Source: Hysterium pulicare CBS 123377
Taxonomy: Eukaryota; Ascomycota; Dothideomycetes; Hysteriales; Hysteriaceae
NCBI GenBank assembly: GCA_000467715.1
Contig: AJFK01000749.1
Coordinates: 1-59,829, forward strand
DNA length: 59,829 nt
Direction: 5' to 3'
Shown: positions 34,974 to 45,800 of the stretch, piece by piece
Layout: every line of letters begins with the position of its first letter
Position numbering within the stretch: position 1 is the first letter of the stretch
The notes under the pieces: model-generated
Told to the model about the DNA's origin: nothing
What the model saw: only the letters and a program-made list of their open reading frames with translations
The model's database searches: none
Made by a program: the position numbers and the translations under genes

Positions 34974-35471
34974 ATGAAGCTCACGCAACTCATCGCTCTT
35001 GCGATCCTGCCTCTCTCGCTTGTCTATCCAGCTCCGGCGGATGATCGTCTTGCTCTCCGGAACACCATCGAGCAGATTACGGATACTCTTCTCTTCACCA
35101 ACACAACAGCCCAATTTGAAGCTGCCCAAGATGCCAAGAACCCACCAAATCTCGACTGGTCTTCGGACGAGTGCTCCGATTCCCCCGACAATCCGCTCGG
35201 CTTCGAATTCACCCCTAGCTACCAACGCCACGATTTTGGATATCGAAATTATAAAGCTCAAGGTCGCTTTACCTCTACGGCCAAGGAGAGGATAGATAAG
35301 AACTTCAAAACCGACATGGACAACTACTGCGACACCGTGAGCTCGATTTTGGAGGGCCCATGTAAGACTTTGGCTACGGTGTACTACGAGGCCGCTAAGG
35401 TGTTCGGATGGGAGAGGGAAGTTAGGAGAGAAGATGGAACGTGGGTTCATTCGGGGCTGGGCGAGGAGTGA
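34974..35471 (+). CDS. Secreted fungal phospholipase A2 (prokaryotic/fungal PLA2 family)
   Basis: A single exon of 165 residues. A signal peptide (MKLTQLIALAILPLSLVYPA) is followed by a short propeptide-like region and a compact helical domain. The active-site helix QRHDFGYRN has the His86-Asp87 pair typical of this secreted family, and CSDSPDNPLGFEF precedes it as in bacterial and fungal members. The enzyme would release the sn-2 fatty acid from phospholipids outside the cell, with Ca2+. Known members have two disulfides. Here Cys119 and Cys130 can form the second. The expected Cys just before the active-site helix is Tyr83 (codon TAC), leaving Cys67 unpaired. It lies 1.3 kb outside the inferred cluster border and on the opposite strand from its neighbours. 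Confidence 0.88.
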   Translation: MKLTQLIALAILPLSLVYPAPADDRLALRNTIEQITDTLLFTNTTAQFEAAQDAKNPPNLDWSSDECSDSPDNPLGFEFTPSYQRHDFGYRNYKAQGRFTSTAKERIDKNFKTDMDNYCDTVSSILEGPCKTLATVYYEAAKVFGWEREVRREDGTWVHSGLGEE

Positions 35472-35628
35472 AGAAAGGAGTCTCTTTTGACGTCGCTGAC
35501 TCGCATCGCGTCCCTGGGTAATGGTAGTATAATTAATCTATAAGAAAGGCATTCGCCTATCAGACGAAAGGACATATACACTCTGAAGAGATTGGAAGAA
35601 AGCACGTGACAGTTCGTTATACACTTGA

Positions 35629-36777
35629 TCAAATCCTTGCTACTGTTTTGACGAGTTCAAGGCTCAACGGGATACTCGCATGCTTTGCAAGACTCCAGGC
35701 TGTCCTCAGCATATTTTTAATCTCACGCCCATTAATATCAAAGTCTCGGGCTAGAAGTGTGAATCCCTCATCATTGAGTGACTCCTCTTTCTTCACGTTC
35801 GCTACCAGATGCTTCCAGATGCGAGCCCGACGTTCGAGATCCAGGGGTTTGTAGTCGATGATGAGATTGATCCTGGATAAGAAGGCAGGATCGAAATCAG
35901 ATGCTCGGTTGGTGATTAAGAAGAGGATGCCTTCTGTGAGCCAGTTAGTCATGTCTCATGGCCCGAGCACCGCACACTAGGTGTAATAAATCTTGGAGTG
36001 CTGCGCATCAACCTTGTGATGGCTCTTCCTGCTGTCTCCAAAGGAGTAGCTAATCTTTAGCGGACGTCGGATCGTAATCCGCATACCATTCTCTTGTTAA
36101 ATGCGTAGGAACACTGAAGCCTGAATCCAACGATACATTACACCGATCAGGATAGATGAGACTTACGGTAGTATTCCATCAACCGTAAGAATACAGACAC
36201 GAAAGCGTTCTTCTCTAAGTTATCGGCCGATCGTTTGCTCATGAAGACGTTCGCCTCGTCTAAGAGAAGGATTGTGTTCCATGCTTTCGCAATGCGGAAA
36301 GCCTTCTGAAGCTGTTTCCATGTCGCTCACTGTCGTGCCAAGTTCGCCGGAGGAGATCGTGTAAAGCGGTTTCTTCGGCTGTTCTGCTACGCTTTCTGGG
36401 GGGCATTTGGTCAATGCATGTTTCGAATCATCGAGTTTAGAAACTTCTTACCAGCAGTGAGAGTTTTCCCCAAGCCAGGAGGTCCTTGAAGTGAGAAGAC
36501 AAGACCAAGGCCCTTTCCGGCAATTATGTCATCGAACTCAGGAGTCTCCACCGCGGAGTGTTTTCTATGCGAGTCAACTAGCGCCTGTAAAACTGATTTG
36601 GTGCTCTCATCCATCTCGAGACGTTGGTACGTCTCGGTATTCCATTCGATCTCCTTCAGCCGGTCAATGCGAAATTCGGCCCAAATCTTATCCTGGAGAG
36701 CGAAACCCTGCCTGAAGCCAGGGCATAGCCTTAATCCAATCCACCAAAACCTCAGCTCCACTTGGCTTGCTCTAGTA
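35629..36777 (-). pseudogene. Broken AAA-ATPase gene (5' truncated, frameshifted)
   Basis: The minus-strand remnant has three coding blocks, about 36777-36452, 36395-36177 and 35933-35629, with splice-like junctions between them. It matches the C-terminal part of large fungal AAA-family ATPases. Walker A is GPPGLGKT, then TAESVAEQPKKPLYTISSGELG, Walker B LLLDEA, and after the second junction YYQGILFLITNR with the arginine region FDPAFLSRI. Two defects are visible. All sequence upstream of GFALQDKIWAEF (normally several hundred residues) is missing, and the PKS-NRPS stop codon lies only about 40-60 bp away. In addition, the frame shifts by a net one base near 36313-36317 (short A run after SDME), since KAFRIAKAWNTILLLDEA is only readable in another frame. 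A functional product is unlikely. Confidence 0.8.
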
Positions 36778-36816
36778 GCTCCACTCCATTGCGAGCACTG
36801 GATGTTATAACTCTAC

Positions 36817-39800
36817 TTACTTTGATGCAACGAGTTTAGGAAACACGCGAACTCCCGATATGCCAGCATTTTCTACCCAATGAACGATTTCTGGGGCTAA
36901 GCCGAGGGAACCTGCCCTAGCTGCCCAGTTATGTGCTGGTAGGTTTTCAAACCCTACACCCGCCAAGTTCCCTATCGACGAGCTACCGAGACCGCCGAGT
37001 GCTGTAAGGAGATCGGACTTGTTGAGGTCATCCAGCCGAGCTGGCTCGCCCTTATTCATATAGTGTCTGAATTGTAATCCTGCCGCTGGTAGAGCATGTG
37101 CTCTATTTCCCTTCTTCTCCAGCTCTTGTATCGTAGAGATTATTCCTGATACAACCGTTTTTAAGTCCACAGTATTTAGGTATCCTCGGTAATTATCCAA
37201 TAACGGTCTTGCACTCATTATTGAAGAGAATCTGGCTATGTTGTGCACAATGCTCTGTCCAGGACTATCAGGACGTAGTATGAGTGATGGACGATGGACG
37301 TAGATGGGCCATTCGCCATTAGGCTCGGCACTGAGTCGCTCGAGAAAGCGCTCTGCTGCCCATTTGGTCGCTGTATACCCGTCTGTGCCGTCGGTTGGTG
37401 GTGTACAATGCGCGATAGATACCTCTGGGAACTTGTCCTGTCCTGTATGCGCCGAATAGATAATGCCAACCTGAGAGGTAGACACATAGTGTAAGGGAAT
37501 CCGCCTTGGAAGACTCATTGCAACCAGTTGCTTCAGAGATTCCAGGTTTGCGGCGCGTAGCGAGTGATAGGCACGTCGGTGGGAGATATCAGCAGCGGCA
37601 TGTATGATGCAGTTAGCGCGCCCGAAGATCCTCGATGCGACTTCGTCTGCTAACCCGAGAGATGCCAGTCTGATATCGCCCTTGTGGAGAAATACCTTCT
37701 CATGCCCTGCTAGTTGAGCGTGTCTGTCGATGTTACGGACACCGATGCAGTGCACTTCGCTCACGCCTTCGTCTGCAAGCAGGGCATCTAGGATCGCGCG
37801 ACCTAGAAGTCCCGTTGCGCCCGTAAGCACAACTATGCGCCGACTTGCAGGGACAGCTAAGAACGGCGCAGCCAGTCGCGTCTTTATGTTGTCGTTCAAT
37901 GCGGTCTCTGCCTCCCAGTCGATTGGCTCCGGCTCCCAATTTTTGTCGAGTAGTAAAGACATGCTTCCCAACATGCTCGCCTTCAACAACTTGGCAAGTT
38001 GGACCTTAACTCCGAGTTTCTTCTTCAACTCAGCTTGCAGCTGCACCAAGAGAAGAGAAGTACCACCAACGTGAAAGAAATCCGTAGTTGGTACTATAGG
38101 CTCCTGGGGCGTGATAGGGATGACGGATAGCCAAATATCCCGCAGCTGTCGTTGCGCCTCAGTCAGCTCGACATTTGCGCCTTGGGCTCCATGAATTGAG
38201 CCTGGTAAGGGAAGGACTGCAACGGCTCGGCGATCGAGCTTAGACGACGTAGTCCTAGGGAATTCATCGACTGGAAGGACCGCCAAAGGAAGCATGTAAT
38301 GGGGAAGTGGGAGCAAAGAGGGTAGAGATCTCAGTAGCTGCGCCCTATCTTCCGAGCCTACTGGTGGATCGACTTTGACGTGTGCCACGAGGAATTCTGG
38401 GCTGTTGAGGGAAGAGCAGCGAACCGAGACAACAGCCTCAGAGATGGATCCGGCTGCGGCCTCGATGATTGCATGCTCAACGTCTCGCAAGTCAAACCGG
38501 AAGCCCCGCAATTTGACCTGACTGTCATCGCCTGTGCGGCCTTCGATGACAAGGGTACCATCCCGATTCCAGCGGCCACTGTCTCCCGTTCGGTGCATCA
38601 TTGTCCATCCCTTGGTCGTTAGATGCCGAGGCGCGAATGTATCTCTCTTGAAGCGCTCTGAGTTCAGAATTGGATCTTTGAGATAGCCTGCTGCGACACC
38701 TGGTCCACCGACGTATATCTCCCCAGATATGCCAGGTGGCACAGGCCTGAGGTCTCCATCGACCAGATAAACGGAGTAATTGGGCAAGACATTTCCAGCG
38801 GAAATCCCACTTTCTTGAATTGTCACCTTGCCGTGCAGTAATTCTCCGCTCGTAACCCCCCATGTTGTCTCCGTCGGGCCGTACGAATTAAACACGCGAA
38901 GGACAGACAGGTCTAATTGTTGAAATTGCTGAAGCAGAGACGCTCGAACGTGTTCTCCTCCAGAGATGGCAGTCTGCCATTGCGAATTTCGCATCAAGTC
39001 AGCATTGCCATATCTTAACCAGCTCGAATACTCCGTAGGCGTCGCATTGGTGAATGTTACTCCTTCACGGGCAATGATCTCAGTGATGGCAAGGGGGTCA
39101 CCGCGAAGATCTGGTGGGAGGAGAACCACGCTGCCACCGTGGCCAAGCGACATGAACATCTGCGCGTAACACATGTCGAACGTTGCTGCACTCTGCTGTA
39201 GTGCACATGTCATTTCGTCGAGATTGTAAACATGTCCAACTGATTCGATCAAGTTCAAAATCCCCTCATGTCGCAAGATGATACCTTTTGGAGTGCTGGT
39301 TGAGCCACTTGTGTATAAGACCATAGCATAGTCTTCGGGGATGAACGGCTCCACACGCCGATGTTGCCCTGTATACTGTACCGACACATTGATAGTGTTA
39401 ATGTCTAGGCATCCGATCGCCTCGAATCTAGCCTTGGAGTTGTTGTCAACTAGGATCCATCGAGCCTGGCAGCTGTTGAGTGTAGCACCAAGGCGCTCCA
39501 CCGCCATGGACAGATCCAATGGAACGTAGATGGATCCGACTTTCATAATCGCTAGTATGGACGCTATCCAAGCAGCTGTAGGCTCTTGAAGTGTGACTAC
39601 CAGTGTGCCAGGCGTGACACCAGAGTCCATGAGTCTGGCTGCAATTTCATTTGACATGCTTGTAAGTTCTGAATACGTAGCACTCTTTCCTTGACTGGAT
39701 TTGACCGCGACCGCGTCAGGTGTCGCCCTCGCAATCTCCTCAATTCTCCGTTCGATGGTACCCTTCCAATGAAGACGCTGCGAGGGGCCTGGTAATAGTG

Positions 39801-42800
39801 TTAAATAGGGGTACTGGGGCACAGGGTACATCAACTGACCTGAGCCAAATCTAAGGGCTGTGACTACATCCTCTTGGTCGTAGATGTTCGGTTCCGCAGT
39901 AGCCGCATCTGGCTTAAGAGAGAATTCATATACTAGTTTCTTGTACATGTCGAGGAGTGTGTTTGCTTCGGTGGTCGAGTATATGTCGTTATTCACAGCC
40001 AGAGTGAGCAGACAGTCTTGCTCCGCGTCATCCACTACGTCAAGGCTCAGATCATAACCGGTGTTGGAGACTTCCAGCGACACTAGATCGACTTTCAAGT
40101 CTCCCCAGCTTTCTGCTTTACGTTGCCCGGGCCGGTAGTTTACCAAGCATTGAAATATGGGCGTCGACGAAGCTGACCTTGGTGGCTTCAGCCTGTGCGA
40201 TGCTAGTCAATGTGATGATAAACGAGCACAGATACGGAATGGTGATTAGCTACCTGTTTATAAGACTTTGGAAGGGTACACCAGAATTGCTAAGAGCTTC
40301 AAGGGCTATTTTGCGAGTCTCTTGTAGCGCTTGCTCGAAATTATTGGTAGTATTAGAGCGAAAGCGAAGGGGGAGCACGTTAGCGTAAACGCCCAAACTT
40401 CCCACGTTGTCGTCATTTCTACCTGCGTCGACAGTGCCAATAGCGATATCGTCGACGTCGGAGAACCGCGATATTAGCACCCTAAAAACTGTGAGGTAGA
40501 AGTGAAATGGAGTAACCCTGCACTGACGGCAAATAGAAGAGACACGTTGCTTTGTGTCCAGACCGATTTGTGCCTCCAAAGTGGCACTTTTGAAAGACTC
40601 CAAGGTGGGCCGCATGGTGGCTCTCGAAACACATAAAATCGGCAGTGGAGACGGGAAGCTGGGGTACTGTGCCTGCCAGAATTTGAGTTCATGGTCTAGT
40701 CTGCCAGCCTCGAATTCGACTTGTCTCGCTTCTGCGTATTCTCTGAATTGTACGGTTGGGTGGCGCGGTAGCTGCCGGTGGTAATGCCGAAATAGGTCGA
40801 CAAGGAATATGCGAACAGAGATCCCATCCATACAGAGGTGGCTGGCCCCGAAGACAAGGAAATGGTTTGTAGGCGTGGTAGAGACCAAAAGAAGCTTGAC
40901 CAACTCGCCGCGTTCAGCGTTATATCTGTGCTGCTTGACCCGTTCCACCTTTTGTTTGATCAAAACTTGGTCGTCAACCCACTCATGCTCAAGTCTTAGA
41001 GCACTCTCCTTCATGATGCCCTGCGATAGAACCCCGTCACGATTCAAGAAACAAGTCCTCAGAGCTTCGTGTTGTTGTCCAAGATTCCAGAGTGCTCCTT
41101 CCAATCGGTCGATATCTACACGACCGTCAACCCTAAATAAAGCCGAGAAATTGAGACTAGTCTTGTCTTCGAATAGTGTCAATGCAGACCAAAACATTAT
41201 CTGGGTAGGAGACAACCCCGATGTTGTCAGAATCGCAGAGTTAGGCTCATGATGTTCAGCTGACACTGATAGCGTTGTGAGCGACGATGTCTCCGACGCG
41301 GCTCCAGCACCACTGCTTGAGGAGGCAAGGAATTGCTCTTTCAAGCGCGTGTGGTAGGAAGACGACCCTTCCACTGACCCAGACAGGTTGGGGGCAGAGT
41401 CTTCCGCCAAAGATAGTTCGCTTTGAGGAACCAAACCAGCATCAATGCCATCTACTGACGCTGACACAAGTTCCTCGATTGTGATGCCGCTGAGGATTTT
41501 CAGAACAGAGTAGTTGAAATGAAGGTTCTCCATCAGCCATGCCCGAATTTCAAGTGCAAGGATGGAGTCGATGCCAAGCTCATCTAGACGCGTGCTGGGA
41601 CTAAGTGATTCCATCATTTCCGAATTGAGCTGCAATAGGTCTCCTAGAGCTTTGCATAGAGCATTCTGTACGAGTGTGTGGACCTTGCTGAGGCTTTCAG
41701 CTTCCAGGAGTTGAGATTTGAGAGAGGCTTCTAAAGTCACTCCCCTTGAGCGTTCTGTGTTATCTGCGGTGTTGACAATGAGGTGAGCCATCATGGGGTT
41801 GGATGCCCATTTTGGCTGCAGTGACTCGTGCCGTGCGAATGGCTCAATGCCGGCGTTTATCTCGGTACTGTTTTCCTGGCCATCGGCCATGACAGCTTCA
41901 GCAAATAGTTGATGAAAGTCGCTCACCGATAGTTTTGTGAAACCCATAGCCATCTTCGTTGTTGAAGTGTCCAGGCTCATTTTAGAAATGTATCCAGCTC
42001 CTATAACTGCTCCAATGTTGATGACCGACGCCGCGAGACCTCGCTGCCTCCTTCTCTCAGCTAGAGCCGTCATGAACATGTTGGCAGCAGCGTATGCCGA
42101 CTGGCCTGGGATACCAATGATCGAAGAGATGGACGAGAAGAAGACAAAGAAATCCAGATTGTGGTCCTGAAAAATCTGATCTAAGTGTAGGCTCCCTTGA
42201 ACCTTTGGCAGAGTGACTTGAGAAAATGAGTCGTAGTCCATGTCGCTCATGTTAGCATCTCTGAGGACCACTAAGAAAGTTTTTAGTGTGACAAGCACCG
42301 GATTCATGAATTATTGACGAGCTTACTGGCGCCCTGAGCAACCCCAGCAATTGGAGGTAAATCTGCACAGATTTCATTGTATAGGTTGATCACATCGCTT
42401 GCCACTGAGATATCACTGGAAAAAGTTAGCGAAGATTCAGAACACGGGGTATGGTATTCAGATAGTACCAAGAGCGAATCCAAACAGTAGCCCCTAGGTT
42501 GCTCATTTCCTCCTGCCAACGGTTTTCTACTTTCGGTGCACGGCTAGACAGAACCACGTAACGAGCTCCATGATGAATCATCCATTCGCACAAGGAGATT
42601 CCAAGACTTCCAGTAAGTCCGACAAGCCAGTAAGTCTTACTCGGAGAGAACAAGTTTGATGAGTCAACAGGCCTAACCTGGACCGCGACTTTATCGTTAC
42701 CAGACCAGTGAACGATGGACCTTGGCTTGATGTCTCGACTGGTATCACAAATATCCTCAAGGGAGACTTGATTGAAGCTCGTGTAATCGCTTGGCGCCTG

Positions 42801-45800
42801 CGATAATAACTTAGATGTTTGGGTGGCTATCTTTTCAAGCTCGCGGCAAAGACGAGGAGTTACTCTGAGTTCTGACTTGGCCGTCGCAGACTGGCTCCGA
42901 TAACTCTCAGCATGAAATGATGCGTACCTACACCAATGCGGGACGATAGACAGTAATCTAGCTACCAGCCTTTCATTTTGTTTCCTTGTCGAGAAATCCA
43001 TGAACACTGTTACAGAGAAAAGATCCAGGGCTTCCAATTCCCGATTCGGCGCGCAGGGGTGAAGAGCACAAGAGCCAGGCAAGCTCTTGGCCTGACTTGT
43101 AATGAAAGTAAGCCTAAGGCCCTTTTCTTGGGCTATTGGGCTTAAACACCTAATCAGGGCACTGGAAGGTTCCAAGACGAGTAAGTGATCACCCTCCTCG
43201 AGTCCTCTCAGATTGTCGTAGGCAAAACAGACCTGGCTAGCCAGCGTGAGGAATTCGGCCTCGCGACCATCCGTCACCTTCACAGGATATATCAAGGCCC
43301 TGTCTGCTGTCACCAAAGACGTGTGGCGATCGGACAGAGCAAGGAATTGGCCTGAATCCTCTTCTCGACCCATAGCTAGAAACAGGTTCTGACCGGAGAC
43401 AAGTATAGGGGTCAACAGAGAGTGCGAGATTTGTCTGTGCGCCCCGCCATTATCACTCTTCCCCTTGTGATTCCAACCCTCTTGAAGAATGTATCCGCTT
43501 TGTGTTAAAGATAGACTGATCTCTGACTCTCGTACGTCAGTGAGCCTATTAATAGTCCGACGGGAAGAATTGTAGCGATCATTCATTGCTCCATCGGGTA
43601 TCAGGCGTTGCACTAGGACTTGACCTCCCGACGACACAATCAATTCGCGCTCGATTTGAGCGAAAGCCATATCAGTCTGCTCTTGTTGCCATGATATGGA
43701 GGCTCGGAAACGAAGAAGGAAAGCTTCAAGTAGGGCGCTGTTCAGCTGGTCTCTGTCCTCAATGTCGAGAAATTGTAGATTCAGGCCGAGCGTCTCGTTT
43801 TTGGCGATCCTGGCCGCACCTGCAAGCATGTTTGCGTAAGGTTCGCTGGCGCGACGGCCGCTGGTAACCCACATGATGGAGCGCGGGCCCTGGAAGAGAA
43901 GCTTTAGTTGTTCCCACTCCGTTGCGCTCATATCACGGAATATTGGACGATCGAGCTCGATGAGGCTGAGTACGGTGCTCGTTGTTAAGAGTGCAATCGA
44001 GCCAAGCTCTTCAAGGGTCCGCGCGGTCTTGAGAGTCTTCCATTGTCTCCGGAACCGAATGTCCAACTGATCGACAAGTTCTGAAACCTCACCATGGCTA
44101 CCTCCAAGTACGACCAAGTCGTTTGATGAGTCACTGAAGCCTAAGGAATGCATACTGCCCAGACACGAAAGCGGATCGCGGAGAAAATTGACCCTTTCAT
44201 CCATTGCTTGAGAGACAAAAACCGTTAGAGGTTGGGTGAAGGTGTCGATATCGGGGGTAACGGTATCGCAACCAGAGAACCCGCACTGGCGAAGTAGAGT
44301 ATGCCACTCCTCGACGTCTATGCAGGGTGACAGGCGGCGGCCATCATCCGAGCCGATCCACCACCCAGGGAAGCATCCGAACATAGCAGTCCAACGGACG
44401 GGTAGATCCTTGTGTAGTTCAAGCACGATAAGATACCCACCTGGCTTCAGAAGCTGTCGAATATTTTTGAGACTTTGGCGGAGAGAAAATGTAGTGTGCA
44501 GTACCAAGGAAGCGATGACCACGTCATACGAATGATTCGCAAACCCTTGCTGACCCGGGTCAATGTTGACGTCCAGCGTTTTATAGATCATCTGGACAGG
44601 GGTCTCTTTGAATAGAGTTTCCGCAGAACTAAAAAACCCTGAGGAGATATCGGTAAACGTGTACGACAGAAATGACTGTTTTGCTTCCTGGAAGATTGCT
44701 CGTGTGGCACCACCTGTACCAGCCCCGATCTCAAGGCATTGAAGATGCGGAAGGCGAAATGCAATTTGGGCGACGACGCGGGCTAAGTACGTAGTATATT
44801 CTGCAGTCCCGAGACCATGCTGATAGTAATTGCCCAGAATGTTACCTTGCATCGCGACCTCAATCGCCACCAGATCCCCCGTGACGATGTTCACAATACT
44901 TTCTCCTAGGGTACGGAGGAGTTTAAAGTCAGCCACATCTGGATTTTGGTCACATAAAGCTTTGATGTCTTGCGTTGTGTCTTTCTCCCAGTGCGCATGC
45001 CACCATGGTTGCCTGCGAGCCTCGCGTCTTAAACGCGCATGAGATACAAATTCGAAGAGTGCCACATAAGGGCCTTGATGGCGAGAAGGATGTTCCTTGG
45101 GTACTTCGCTCTCGAGCATACGGAGATAAAACCATGATACCCTTTCCAATTGGCAGGCGGTGCGGTATTGAGCTTGGGAAGTTTTTTCTTCGAATGTGAC
45201 TATCTCAGCATTGGGTAACAGCGGCCCCCAGACAGTCCTGGAAAATAGCAGTTTGTCGTCGGCTTGCGACGTAGAAGCCAGGGGTTGGCAGCATAGACTC
45301 TCGACCTGCATAATGATGCGGTCAGTCTTCGAATCAATGATATCAACGTCGCCAGAGACGGAATTGTCCTTTGCTTGAGAGGCATCGAAAGCAAATTGGT
45401 CTCTCTGCTGCGCGCGAAGGCACATCTTTACGTCAAAGGCGAGATGTCGGACGCTGATGGGCAAGTGGATTGATGTCAGTCGGCCGTCCCCGGGAGCCGA
45501 AGCTGTGAGCAGGACGCTTTGAAAGGCCGCATCAATGGTGGCAGGGTGTATCAAAAAGTCTGATTGTGGGACATAGGAGATCAAGCCAGTTGCAGCACCG
45601 AGTTTTCGGTGAAGATTTACTAGCGCCACAAATGGTCCTGCGTAGTCTGCGTGATCAAGAATCAGAGGCTGCAGGCCAACTAATGAAGGATGATTTCTTG
45701 CCAGAGAGAGTGTTCACAAGAACGACTTACGATAACCGAGTTCTGATAGCGCGTCATAGAACCCGCTGCTTTGGACCCTCATCAAGTTCGTTGCCTGCTT

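Noticed and set aside
34974-35471. Including the phospholipase A2 in the PKS-NRPS cluster
   Set aside because: It lies beyond the broken AAA gene that marks the border and has no logical role in the pathway.
35934-36176. Long intron in the AAA remnant as a hidden insertion element
   Set aside because: The ~243-bp stretch has normal donor and acceptor sites, no terminal repeats and joins conserved sequence on both sides, so an intron is simpler.
36452-36840. Possible splicing of the PKS-NRPS 3' end (AAAGTAAGT at its stop codon) into the AAA remnant
   Set aside because: The donor-like site is in the wrong phase for the open AAA frame after the nearest acceptor, and the R domain already ends at its usual place.
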